Of a stretch of 64,000 nucleotides of DNA, positions 8,230-17,041 are shown one piece after another. The notes beneath the pieces are model-generated. The model saw nothing but the letters and a program-made list of their open reading frames with translations, ran no database searches and was not told where the DNA came from. Numbering within the stretch: position 1 is the stretch's first letter; the number at the start of each line of letters is the position of its first letter. The translations under genes and the position numbers were made by a program. The stretch comes from Pseudomonas sp. FP453 (GTDB lineage: Bacteria > Pseudomonadota > Gammaproteobacteria > Pseudomonadales > Pseudomonadaceae), in the NCBI RefSeq assembly GCF_030687495.1, contig NZ_CP117435.1:4220501-4284500 (forward strand). The letters are read 5' to 3'.

Positions 8230-9156
8230 ATGAAAACACCGACCCAGACCCACGCCATCGACTTCGACAGTGCCAAGTTGCAACGCCTGGGTTTCGGTCA
8301 ACCGTCCGTTCTGGCCCGCCGCCCCACCACGGTCGCCCAGTTGCGCCAGCAGTTGAGCATGCACTTGCAGACCAGCCTGGAGCCCGAACGCATCCTCGGC
8401 GTGTTCTTTCGCGAGATCCAGCGCCTGGTCCCCCTCGATGCCCTCCAGTACCGCCACGAAGCCAGCGACCTGCGCCTGGAATTCGGCCATCGCGGTCATC
8501 ATTCGGTGAGCTACGCATTGAGCCATGAAGGTGAGCATCTGGGTGAGCTGGTGTTCCGCCGCAACCAGCGCTTGCAGGAAGAAGAACTGGGCCAGCTCGA
8601 ATCCTTGCTGGCCACCCTGCTCTACCCGATGCGCAACGCCTTGCTTTACCGCGCAGCCACCCGCAGCGCCCTGCTCGATCCGCTGACGGAAACCGGCAAC
8701 CGCATCGCCATGGACCAGACCCTGCAACGGGAAATCGACATGGCCCGCCGGCACCTGACCCCGCTGTCCCTGCTGATGCTGGACATCGATCACTTCAAGG
8801 TCATCAACGATACCCACGGCCACACCGCCGGCGACAGCGTGCTGCGCGCCGTGGCGCTGGCCATCAAGAACCAGCTGCGCAACGTCGATATGGTGTTCAG
8901 GTTTGGCGGGGAAGAGTTTCTGATCCTGCTGTCCAACACCGGCCGGGATGCGGCGGCGATGGTCGGCGAGCGCCTGCGCCAGGCGACACAGGCCCAGGAT
9001 TATTGGGCGGACGGGGAAAGAATCGAACTGACGGTAAGCCTGGGTTGCTCGACCCTGCTGGCCGCAGAATCGGCCGAAAGCCTGCTGCGCCGGGCCGACA
9101 GCGCCTTGTACGTGGCCAAGCGCGAAGGTCGCAACCGCTTGGCAATGGCGGGGTGA
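8230..9156 (+). CDS. GGDEF-domain diguanylate cyclase
   Basis: A 308-residue soluble protein. Residues 1-150 form a non-enzymatic sensor-like region without membrane segments, possibly GAF-like. Residues about 155-305 form a GGDEF domain that makes cyclic di-GMP from two GTP. The active-site motif is GGEEF (about residue 225), an active variant. An inhibitory-site motif RxxD (RNVD) stands exactly five residues before it, which predicts product feedback inhibition. The domain ends in the usual ADSALYVAKREGRNR. A weak AGAGG lies 12 bases before the ATG. It stands alone, convergent with undA. Confidence 0.9.
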   Translation: MKTPTQTHAIDFDSAKLQRLGFGQPSVLARRPTTVAQLRQQLSMHLQTSLEPERILGVFFREIQRLVPLDALQYRHEASDLRLEFGHRGHHSVSYALSHEGEHLGELVFRRNQRLQEEELGQLESLLATLLYPMRNALLYRAATRSALLDPLTETGNRIAMDQTLQREIDMARRHLTPLSLLMLDIDHFKVINDTHGHTAGDSVLRAVALAIKNQLRNVDMVFRFGGEEFLILLSNTGRDAAAMVGERLRQATQAQDYWADGERIELTVSLGCSTLLAAESAESLLRRADSALYVAKREGRNRLAMAG

Positions 9157-9165
9157 ACCCCGCCA
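9146..9165. terminator. Bidirectional hairpin between dgc and undA
   Basis: Perfect 8-bp stem TGGCGGGG/CCCCGCCA with loop TGAA; the cyclase stop codon TGA is in the loop. There is no T-run, so it may act by pausing transcription or stabilising mRNA rather than as a classical terminator. Confidence 0.5.
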
Positions 9166-9177
9166 CCACGGGTCACA

Positions 9178-9978
9178 TCACGCTTCGCTGGCGACGCGCA
9201 CCTGGCGCTCACGCACCACCGCTGGCGCTTTCTCTTTCTCCAGGCGCATGCAGCTTTCCAGGAACAGGTACATGTAGTCGTAGCTCTTGCACACGGCCTG
9301 GCGCAGCTCTGCCTGCAGGGCCTTGGTCGGGTTCATGCCGGCCAGGGTGCAGATGATTTCCAGCGCTTCCCACGGGTGGGCGTCATCGTACTGGGCATGC
9401 ATCTTCAACCACTTCATCGCACGCTTGCGGTCTTCCTCGGGGAAGGCGGCCGCGTAGACACCGGTCGAACACACCACGGCAGACCACTCCCCCGTCGCCC
9501 CTTCGATGGCGTAGTTGGTCGCGGCCACGGCCACGATCAACGAGTCGGCTGAGCTGGTGTGCCAGCACCAGTGGCTCAAGGCGTGCAATTCAGGCGGAAC
9601 GTTCTGCGCCTGCAACTCCTCGAGGCTGACGCCATGGGCGCGCGCCCAATGCACCCAATAATCGGCGTGGTTCAACTCCACGCGAATATTGCGCATCAGC
9701 CAACGCCGCGCCATATCCTCCCCAGGATGACGGGCAAACTTGGTCTTGGTGAGGTTCTGTGCCATGTACAAGGCAAACTGTTCAACCACCGGCCAGCCAC
9801 CGATCAGGTAATGGCGCATGGTCTTGGCGCTGAGCGTGTTATCACGCATGCGCTGGTACAGTTCGTGTTCGACAACGCGACGCTTGCTCTCACTACAGTC
9901 CTGGATCAATTGCTGCGCCCAGGCGGGGTAACTCGAGGCTTCCATTAGCGGGCCGGTTCTGTTGAATGTGTCGATCAC
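9178..9978 (-). CDS. undA: UndA-type non-heme iron oxidase/decarboxylase (TenA/heme-oxygenase-like fold)
   Basis: A 266-residue protein often labelled a TenA-family regulator. The sequence (start MIDTF-RTGPLMEA, then GWPVVEQFALYMAQ, RVELNHADYW, NYAIEGATGEW, KMHAQYDDAHPWEA) matches what I remember of UndA from P. fluorescens Pf-5. That enzyme oxidatively decarboxylates medium-chain fatty acids, such as lauric acid, to terminal alkenes such as 1-undecene. Candidate metal ligands are Glu66, Glu101, His104, Glu159, His194, Asp198 and His201. The ATG at 9978 has AAAAAGGAG-like sequence just upstream. It is a single-gene unit between dgc and rbdA. Assignment rests on recalled similarity, so a closely related heme-oxygenase-like oxidase is the main alternative. 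Confidence 0.8.
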   Translation of the reverse strand: MIDTFNRTGPLMEASSYPAWAQQLIQDCSESKRRVVEHELYQRMRDNTLSAKTMRHYLIGGWPVVEQFALYMAQNLTKTKFARHPGEDMARRWLMRNIRVELNHADYWVHWARAHGVSLEELQAQNVPPELHALSHWCWHTSSADSLIVAVAATNYAIEGATGEWSAVVCSTGVYAAAFPEEDRKRAMKWLKMHAQYDDAHPWEALEIICTLAGMNPTKALQAELRQAVCKSYDYMYLFLESCMRLEKEKAPAVVRERQVRVASEA

Positions 9979-10023
9979 TATAAGGCTCCTTTTTAAGTGT
10001 GATAGTACAGACCAGCAGAGGTT

Positions 10024-12490
10024 TCAGCGGAATGTGCCGGGCGCCTTGAACAACAGAGGCTGCGGCCGCACAGGTCGACACTGCAAGCTGTCAAAGGTAA
10101 ACAATTGCGGGCGCTCGATCAGATAGCCCTGAGCGTAGTCCACACCTATCTCAAGTAGAGCCTGTTCGATATGGGGTGTTTCAACAAATTCGGCAATTGT
10201 GCGCTTACCCATGACGTGGCCGATGTGGTTGATCACTTCGACCATGGCGCGGTTAATCGGGTCGTCCAGCATATCCTTTACGAAACTTCCATCGATCTTC
10301 AGGAAGTCTACAGGTAAATGTTTGAGATAAGCGAATGAGGACATTCCGGCACAAAAGTCGTCGAGGGAGAAGTGACAACCTAACGCTTTGAGTTCATTAA
10401 TAAAGCGAATAGCGCTGCCCAGATTGGCAATAGCGCTGGTTTCGGTTATTTCAAAACAGATCATCGCCGGTGGAATACTGTAAGCGGCGAATTTCTCGCG
10501 TAAAAAACCGAGAAAGTCGTCATCGCCAATCGTAATGCCTGACAGATTGATCGCACACATCGCCATCGGCCGCCCCGGACGCTCGCGCATGCAGTTGGCG
10601 ATGATCTTGAACACGTTCTCCACCACCCAACGGTCCAGCGACGTCATCAGGCCGTAACGCTCAGCGGCCGGAATAAAGCTGTCGGGCAGAATTGATGCGC
10701 CCCGCTTCATCATGCAGGCGCAGCAGGATCTCAATATGGCCAGTGCCGCCATCGGTATGCCCCAGAGGTGAGATTTCCTGGGCGTACAGGCAGAAGCGGT
10801 TTTCCTCCAGGGCCATGTGCAAGCGCTGCACCCAAGCCATCTCGCCGAAACGCAGGGACAGCTCCGAGTCATCGGCATGGTAGACCTGCACCCGGTTGCG
10901 GCCCTTTTCCTTGGCCATGTAGCACGCCATGTCCGCCGCCCGCAGCGAGGTCTCCAGGGTGGTCGGCACGTGGGAGATATGCACCAGGCCAATGCTCACG
11001 GTGGTCATGAACGGCCGGCCCTTCCACACAAAATGCAGGCTTTGCACGGTATGGCGCAGGCTCTCGGCGATTTTTTCCGCCACCGGCGGCGCCGGGCAGT
11101 TTTCCAGCAGGATGCCGAACTCATCGCCCCCCAGCCGGGCCAGGGTGTCACCTTCGCGCAGGTCCGATTGCAGCAGCGCACAGATATGCCGCAGCAACTC
11201 ATCGCCGGCCGCATGCCCGCAGGTGTCGTTGACCAGCTTGAACTGGTCCAGGTCGAGGAACATCAACGCGTGCCGTGGGTTCTGCTGGCGCCCGACGTGA
11301 TGCAACACCTGCTCCAGGCGGAACTCGAACTCGCGCCGGTTGGCCAGGCCGGTCAAGGCGTCGTGGGTGGCCTGCCAGGACAGGTTGGCGATGTACTGGC
11401 GCTCCTGCGTCATGTCGTGCAGCACCAGCACCGCACCACTGACCTTGCCGGCGCTGCGGATCGGCGCACCCACCAGCGTCACCGAGACCGTGCTGCCGTC
11501 CAGGCGCTGGATCAACTTGGAATGCTCGCTGCCGCCACTGAGCTGGCCCTTGATGATGTGTTCGATCAGGGTAAAACCATCGGGCTCGGCGTTTTCATCC
11601 AGCAGATTGAACAGCGCAGCCAGCGGCAGGCCTTGGGCCTGGGCCGATTTCCAGTGGGTCAACGCCTCGGCCGCCGGGTTCATATAGGCGATGGCACCGT
11701 CAACGTCGGTGGTGATCACGCCATCGCCAATCGACTCCAGCGTGATCTGCGCCCGCTCCTTTTCCGCCTGCAACGCGTCGGCGAACGCATGGCGCTGGGT
11801 CAGCAGCTTGCGCGTACGCAACAGCGCCAGCGCGATCAGGCCCAGGGCCGTGGCCAGGTTGGTGGTCAGCAGCAGCCGCAGGATCATCCGCGAGCCTTCA
11901 CCCAAGGCATCGCTGAAGGCCTTGGCGGCAGGGGTCACGCCGTCATTGATTGCAATGATGCGCGCCTTCCATTGCCGCACGTCGTTGGCGCTGACGTGAT
12001 CCGAGCGGATCGCGCGGTGCATCTCCTGGGCCAGGTCATCCAGTTGTACCAGGTAGCCGTCGCCCACGGTCCACAGTTCGATGGCTTTTTCCAGGTAGCT
12101 GAAATGGCGGAAGTTGAGGTACAGCCAGATCAGGCTGGAGACATCATCGGGATGGTTGCCGCCCTTGAGGATGCCCTGGCGGGCTGCGGCGATATCCGGG
12201 GTGGAATGGTCAAGGGCGATGCGCAATTCATGCCCGCCCTGGGGCACGGCGATGGCCTGCTGGTACTTGAGGAACGTGGCTTCGTCGCGGTTATCGGCGT
12301 AGAGGGTGAGGTAGTAGATGGCGTCCTTCTGGCCCTTGGACCACAAGCTTTCGCCTGCTACGTAGCCGCGCACTGCTGAAAGCACGTAGAGACTGACGCA
12401 GCCCAACAATGCCTGGAACAGCACGACGGCGATAAAGGGCCACACAATGCCCAACAGCCGAGGCGTTCCGAGAGTCCGCTTTTGCTTCAT
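10024..12490 (-). pseudogene. rbdA: RbdA-type PAS-GGDEF-EAL c-di-GMP protein, frameshifted
   Basis: Restored length is 821 residues: TM helix at 12-35, periplasmic domain, TM helix at about 197-220, PAS at about 245-355, GGDEF at about 377-535 and EAL from about 555. GGDEF is intact, with the RxxD inhibitory site (REGD) five residues before. The EAL domain has EIL in place of EAL, then FEITET, DDF, KIDGS, AEFVET and QGYL, so phosphodiesterase residues are mostly present. One extra base near 10690 (minus strand ATCAATTCTG instead of ATCATTCTG) puts a stop after residue about 609, within the EAL domain. The order rbdA-ABC-dsbA-trhO-bolA-DUF2059-fumC is conserved in P. aeruginosa, where RbdA promotes biofilm dispersal. 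I start at ATG 12490 (AGGGA upstream) rather than the farther in-frame start at 12532. Confidence 0.85.
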
Positions 12491-12561
12491 GAAGTCCCTT
12501 GCACATGCACTGCTTGATACGCACGCGAACATCCGCTTCCGTTAGCACAGCCCAGTTCAAA

Positions 12562-14364
12562 TCAACGTACTTGTTGCAAATGCCCATAGAGCTTGGCGTA
12601 CAACCCACCCTCGGCAATCAGCTGCTGATGGTCGCCATCCTCGGCAATGTGACCGCCGTCAAACACTAACACTCGATCTGCCTGCTTAACCGCCGACAAG
12701 CGGTGGGCGATGATCAGTGTAGTACGCCCACTGAGAAACCGCGCCAGCGCCTGGTGCAGGTTGTACTCGGTGGCCGCGTCGAGGGCCGAGGTCGCCTCAT
12801 CGAGGATCACCACTTTCGGCTCCGCCAACACCATGCGCGCAATCGCCAGGCGTTGCCGCTGCCCACCGGAAAAACGTACGCCGGAACGCCCCACCACACT
12901 GTCCAAGCCCATCGGCAGAGCCTTGACGGTAGCATCCAGCTGGGCAATTTCCAGTGCCTGCCAGCAGGCTTGATCGCTGCGGGTACGGCCCATGGTCAGG
13001 TTGGCGCGCACGGTGTCGTTGAACAAGGCTGGGTGTTGCAGCACCACGGCGACGTTCTCGCGAATGGTCTCCAGGCCGATTTCCTGCTGGGTTGCACCGC
13101 CAAAACGGATACTGCCGGCCTGGGGCGTGTACAGCCCGAGCAACAGTTGCACCAGGGTACTTTTGCCGCCGCCGCTGGCACCGACAATCGCGACCTTCTC
13201 CCCCGGCGCAATGGCCAGGTTCAACTGGTCGAGCACCAGGTCTTCGCCGTAGCCGAAATCCAGGCCGCGCACTTCGATACCCACGGTTTCCTGCCCGATG
13301 AACGGGTCTTCCCCCCCGGCGTATTGCGGTTCGTCGGCCCGCGCCAGCAGCTCGTTGATCCGCGTCAGCGCGCCGCCCGCCGCGTAGTAGGCGTATTGCA
13401 GGTTGAGCAGCTGTTCCACCGGGCCGATCATGAACCACAGGTAGCTGAACACCGCGAGCATCTGGCCGATGGACAGGTCGGAAAACAACACCGTGAGCAT
13501 CGCCGCCGCACGGAAGATGTCGATGCCGAACTGGAACAGCAGGCCACTGGCACGGCTGGAGGCGTCGGTTTTCCACTGCGAATGGATCGCGTAGTCACGC
13601 ACTTCCTGGGCACGCTGGCCGAGGCGCCCGAGGAAAAAGCCCTGGCGGTTGCCCGCCCGCACTTCCTGGATGGCATCGAGGGTTTCGGTCAGCGCCTGGG
13701 TAAACCGCGAGGTGCTGTCGTTTTCCAGTTTCTTCAAGTGTTTGACGCGCTTGCCCAACTGCACGGTGGCGTAGATCACCAACGGGTTGAACAACAGGAT
13801 CAGCAGCGCCAGCTGCCAATGCATCCACACCAGGATCGCGGACGTGCCGACCAGGGTAAGCATGGCCACCAGGAAGCGGCTGAGGGTTTCACCGACAAAC
13901 TTGTCGAGGGTGTCCAGGTCGGTGACCAGGTGCGTGGTCACCGTGCCGCTGCCCAGGCTTTCGTATTCACCGAGGGAAATGCGCTTGAGCCGTTCGATCA
14001 GGCGGACGCGGATGCGATAGACGATGTCCTTGGCCAGCCGCGCAAACAACCGCGCCTGCACCACGTTGAACACCAGCGCACCGCAGCGCAGGCACAAGGT
14101 CACCAGCAGCATCAGGCCGATGTAACCGGCGGCTTTCTGCCAGCCCAGCGGCAGCGCGTGGTTCATCACCTTCAGCGCGGCATCACCGTGGCCCAGTAGG
14201 ACTTCGTCCACCAGCAAGGGCAATAACAACGGAATGGGCACGCTGCACAGCGTCGCCAGCACGGCGACGCCATTGGCGATCCACAGGGATTTCTTGTGAC
14301 GCAGGGCCAGGCGGCGAATTTCCGCCCAGGTCAGCCGATCAGTGCGTTGAGCGGGTTCATGCAC
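12562..14364 (-). CDS. ABC transporter, fused permease and ATP-binding protein (exporter type)
   Basis: A 600-residue half-transporter. An N-terminal six-helix membrane domain (about residues 25-325) is followed by a nucleotide-binding domain with Walker A GASGGGKST (about 397), signature FSGGQRQ (about 500) and Walker B VVILDEATSALD (about 522). Two copies would form an exporter of the MsbA/multidrug type; the substrate is not evident. The start is GTG 14364, with GGAGC upstream, and it overlaps the end of the dsbA-like gene by 8 bases, so the two are translationally coupled. The neighbour encodes a thiol oxidoreductase, but a functional link is only suggested by the overlap. Confidence 0.9.
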   Translation of the reverse strand: MHEPAQRTDRLTWAEIRRLALRHKKSLWIANGVAVLATLCSVPIPLLLPLLVDEVLLGHGDAALKVMNHALPLGWQKAAGYIGLMLLVTLCLRCGALVFNVVQARLFARLAKDIVYRIRVRLIERLKRISLGEYESLGSGTVTTHLVTDLDTLDKFVGETLSRFLVAMLTLVGTSAILVWMHWQLALLILLFNPLVIYATVQLGKRVKHLKKLENDSTSRFTQALTETLDAIQEVRAGNRQGFFLGRLGQRAQEVRDYAIHSQWKTDASSRASGLLFQFGIDIFRAAAMLTVLFSDLSIGQMLAVFSYLWFMIGPVEQLLNLQYAYYAAGGALTRINELLARADEPQYAGGEDPFIGQETVGIEVRGLDFGYGEDLVLDQLNLAIAPGEKVAIVGASGGGKSTLVQLLLGLYTPQAGSIRFGGATQQEIGLETIRENVAVVLQHPALFNDTVRANLTMGRTRSDQACWQALEIAQLDATVKALPMGLDSVVGRSGVRFSGGQRQRLAIARMVLAEPKVVILDEATSALDAATEYNLHQALARFLSGRTTLIIAHRLSAVKQADRVLVFDGGHIAEDGDHQQLIAEGGLYAKLYGHLQQVR

Positions 14365-14992
14365 AGGTTGCTCGCTCCAGCCATCGGCCCAACAGCGGCG
14401 ACAGCTCGGACAGCGGCTGATAACCGTTGGTCAGCAACGCCAGCTGACCATTGCGCTCGGCCAGCAGTGTCGGGAAACCGGCGATGCCCAAGTCCTGCAC
14501 CCAGGTGAAATCGGCGGCGGTCGCGACGTGCTGCTCGGCACGGTCGAACGCGCCGGCAAACTCGATACGCGGGATGCCCGCCTGCTCGGCCAGCTCCACC
14601 AGCACGCTGGCGAGGGTCACGTCGCGGCCCTCGACATAAAAGGCACGCTGGATCAGCCCGAGCAAGGTCCACGCACAATCCGGCGCCAGGCTGCGTGCGG
14701 TGACGATGGCGCGGCACGCAGGCTCGGTGTCGTAGACAAAACCGTCGGGCAAGGCGCCTTCGCGCTTGAACGGCTGGCCGGTGGCGTCGGTGACGGCCTG
14801 CCAGTGTTCAAGGATGTAGCGCCGGGTCGTCGGCTCCAGCGCCGCACCGCTGCCGGTGCGCAAGCCGCCCACCACCAGGTGCACGTCCACACCGCCAGCG
14901 CGGGCCTGCTCCACCAGCGCTTCGGCCACCGGGGCGAACCCCCAGCACCAGGAACACATCGGGTCCATTACATAGAGCAGGCGCGCGGACAT
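14357..14992 (-). CDS. DsbA-family thiol-disulfide oxidoreductase (FrnE-like, cytoplasmic)
   Basis: A 211-residue DsbA-fold protein. The CxxC active site CSWC lies at residues 13-16 in MDPMCSWCWGF, a pattern typical of the FrnE/2-hydroxychromene isomerase-like branch. The cis-Pro loop is GIAGFPTLL near residue 170. No signal peptide is present, so it acts in the cytoplasm, unlike periplasmic DsbA. It begins 3 bases after the trhO stop codon and overlaps the ABC gene downstream, giving a trhO-dsbA-ABC transcription unit. The substrate is unknown. Confidence 0.85.
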   Translation of the reverse strand: MSARLLYVMDPMCSWCWGFAPVAEALVEQARAGGVDVHLVVGGLRTGSGAALEPTTRRYILEHWQAVTDATGQPFKREGALPDGFVYDTEPACRAIVTARSLAPDCAWTLLGLIQRAFYVEGRDVTLASVLVELAEQAGIPRIEFAGAFDRAEQHVATAADFTWVQDLGIAGFPTLLAERNGQLALLTNGYQPLSELSPLLGRWLERATCA

Positions 14993-14995
14993 GGC

Positions 14996-15937
14996 TCAGG
15001 CCTCGGAAGGTGATTGCTTGTAGTTGAAGCCAATCGGGTGCGGCATATTGCGGGCCTTGGCCAGTTCAATCTGCTTCTGCCGGTCGATTGCGCTACGGCG
15101 GGTCTTCTCCGGCAGCTTATCCCAGCAATGTGGGCAACTGATGCCCGCCACATAATGCTCGGACGCGCGGTCTTCAACGCTGATCGGTGTGCGGCAGGCA
15201 TGACATTGATCGTAGTCGCCTTCGCTCAAGTCGTGGCGCACGGTCACGCGATTGTCGAAAACAAAGCAGTCGCCCTGCCACTTGGTTTCTTCCTGCGGCA
15301 CCTCTTCGAGGTACTTCAGGATGCCGCCCTTGAGGTGGTAGACCTCATCGAAGCCTTCGCTGAGCATGTAGCTCGACGCTTTCTCGCAACGAATGCCGCC
15401 GGTGCAGAACATGGCGACTTTCTTGTGCTTGGCCGGGTCGAAGTTGGCTTTGATATAGTCGGGAAATTCGCGAAAACTGGTGGTTTTCGGGTCGATTGCG
15501 CCTTCAAAGGTGCCGATCGACACTTCGTAGTCGTTGCGGGTGTCGATCAACAGCACTTCCGGGTCGCTGATCAACGCGTTCCAATCCTGCGGATCAACGT
15601 AAGTGCCGACTTTCTTGTTGGGATCGACGCCTTCGACGCCCAGGGTCACGATCTCTTTCTTCAGCTTGACCTTGGTGCGGTAGAACGGCTGGTCGTCGCA
15701 GTACGACTCTTTGTGGTCGATATCGACCATGCGTGGGTCGTTCTTCAACCAGGCCATCAGGCCGTCAATGCCTTCGCGGCTGCCGGACACGGTGCCATTG
15801 ATGCCTTCTTCAGCGATCAGCAAGGTGCCTTTGATGCCGTTATCGACCATCGCCTGCAGCAGTGGCTCGCGCAGGGCGACGTAGTCTTCGAGGGTGACGA
15901 ACTTATACAGTGCCGCCACGACAATCGGTTGAGTCAT
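14996..15937 (-). CDS. trhO: tRNA uridine(34) 5-hydroxylase TrhO (rhodanese domain)
   Basis: A 313-residue YceA/TrhO protein. It catalyses O2-dependent hydroxylation of uridine 34 in a subset of tRNAs, the first step to 5-methoxyuridine or cmo5U. The N-terminal ferredoxin-like domain (1-95) includes [10 protein letters not shown]. The rhodanese domain (about 115-215) contains [19 protein letters not shown] and the catalytic-Cys loop CTGGIRCEK. The C-terminal part has paired Cys residues (CHACR, CPHCW) that look zinc-binding. It is the first gene of the trhO-dsbA-ABC unit, behind the bolA terminator. Confidence 0.95.
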   Translation of the reverse strand: MTQPIVVAALYKFVTLEDYVALREPLLQAMVDNGIKGTLLIAEEGINGTVSGSREGIDGLMAWLKNDPRMVDIDHKESYCDDQPFYRTKVKLKKEIVTLGVEGVDPNKKVGTYVDPQDWNALISDPEVLLIDTRNDYEVSIGTFEGAIDPKTTSFREFPDYIKANFDPAKHKKVAMFCTGGIRCEKASSYMLSEGFDEVYHLKGGILKYLEEVPQEETKWQGDCFVFDNRVTVRHDLSEGDYDQCHACRTPISVEDRASEHYVAGISCPHCWDKLPEKTRRSAIDRQKQIELAKARNMPHPIGFNYKQSPSEA

Positions 15938-15983
15938 GGGTGTTCTCTCCAGGTGGCTACCCTCGTAAAGGGTGAACCGGATG

Positions 15984-16014
15984 CAAAAAAAACGCGCCGG
16001 CTAAGCGGCGCGTT
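15984..16014 (-). terminator. Terminator after bolA
   Basis: Stem AACGCGCC/GGCGCGTT with an 8-base loop, followed on the minus strand by a run of eight Ts. It separates the DUF2059-bolA unit from trhO. Confidence 0.85.
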
Positions 16015-16038
16015 GCGGATTCTATCAGGGATAACCCG

Positions 16039-16332
16039 TCAATGTCCGCCAGCGCAGGTCGGCGAGGCCGGGGCTGCGTCGATTTTCGCCCATTCTTCAG
16101 GCGTGTAGGTATGCAGCGCCAGCGCATGAAACTCGCTCATCAGGTCACCCAGGGTGGCGTAGACCGTCTGGTGGCGCTTGACGCGATTAAGCCCTTCGAA
16201 CTGCGGGCTGACCACCACGGCCTTGAAGTGGGTCTGCAACCCACGGCTGTGCATGTGGCTTTCGTCCAGCACGCTCAAATGCTGCGGGCTCAAGGCGGCG
16301 AGCGCCGTTTCGATACGCTGTTGCATGGTCAT
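16039..16332 (-). CDS. bolA: BolA-family protein
   Basis: A 97-residue BolA protein with the class II KH-like fold: IETALAALSPQHLSVLDESHMHS, then FKAVVVSPQFEGLNRVKRHQTVYATL with the conserved helix-turn-helix-like segment and the conserved His in the H-S/T loop. BolA proteins pair with monothiol glutaredoxins in Fe-S handling and influence envelope and stress responses. ATG 16332 has AGCAGGA directly upstream; this sits only 6 bases after the repaired stop of the DUF2059 gene, so the two are co-transcribed. Confidence 0.93.
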   Translation of the reverse strand: MTMQQRIETALAALSPQHLSVLDESHMHSRGLQTHFKAVVVSPQFEGLNRVKRHQTVYATLGDLMSEFHALALHTYTPEEWAKIDAAPASPTCAGGH

Positions 16333-16338
16333 TCCTGC

Positions 16339-16859
16339 TTACTTCTTTCTTGGCCGGTGCGGCGGCTTTGGGTGCCAGCTCGTTGGTCATGTCGTCCAAC
16401 AGCTTGTTCACCACCGGCACGGCGCTTTCCAGCTTGGCCTGGGTCATCTGGGCCGATTGCTGGGTCAGTTGCGGCATTTTTTCCAGGACTTTCTTGCCCA
16501 GTGGCGACTGGTAGAAGGCAACCAGGTCCTTGAGTTCGGATTCGCTGAAGTTGGTGGGTGTAGAGCTTGACCATGTCCGGCTTCAGCTTCGGCCAGCCGA
16601 TCGCCTGGTCCAGGGCAGCGTTGGCCTTGGCCTGGTAGCTGTCCAGTACGGATTGCTTGGCGGCAGGCGCCTTGGTCTGTTCGAAACGCTGGGCGAACAT
16701 TTGCTGCACTTGCATGTACACCGGGGTACCCAGCTTGTCGGCATGGGCCAGGGTAAGGAAGGCTTCGGCACTGGCGTTGTGGCTGGCGGTATCGGCAAGA
16801 ACCTGGCCGCTGGCGCAAACCAGAGCAACCGCGGTACAGATGGCACGAAGACGAGTCAT
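16339..16859 (-). pseudogene. DUF2059-family secreted protein, two single-base frame breaks
   Basis: The 5' part encodes a signal peptide (MTRLRAICTAVALVCASGQVLA) and an exported helical domain. The normal DUF2059 sequence (NFSESELKDLVAFYQSPLGKKVLEKMPQ) appears only after removing one C from the CCC at 16556-16558 (minus strand). The frame then runs past the natural end unless one A is also removed from AAA at 16346-16348; this gives a stop at 16339-16341 just before the bolA ribosome binding site. With both repairs the product is 172 residues, ending in Lys-Lys-Lys. Without them the protein ends in an unrelated tail at 16329. Function of the family is unknown. Confidence 0.8.
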
Positions 16860-17041
16860 CGAGTTTCCTTTTCTAGCAGGCGAGGTAAGACCCCAAGGGC
16901 GCCCATTCTGCGCCTAAAAAACCTCGCGGCTCAACCCCGGGGCTTGCCGGGCAAAGATTGACCGATGAAAAGTCTTTCCAGGGAACCCAACAGGCCAATC
17001 ACGACCTAAACTGCGCAAACCGTTATCAAGGAGAGTGCCCG

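Noticed and set aside
10817..12379. Long open frame (520 codons) on the plus strand opposite the rbdA-type gene
   Set aside because: It is a mirror of a GC-rich coding region. The translation is rich in Gln, His, Arg and Gly without domains, and the minus strand has a full set of recognised motifs.
12703..14199. Long open frame (498 codons) opposite the ABC transporter
   Set aside because: Same antisense effect; the ABC motifs on the minus strand are unambiguous.
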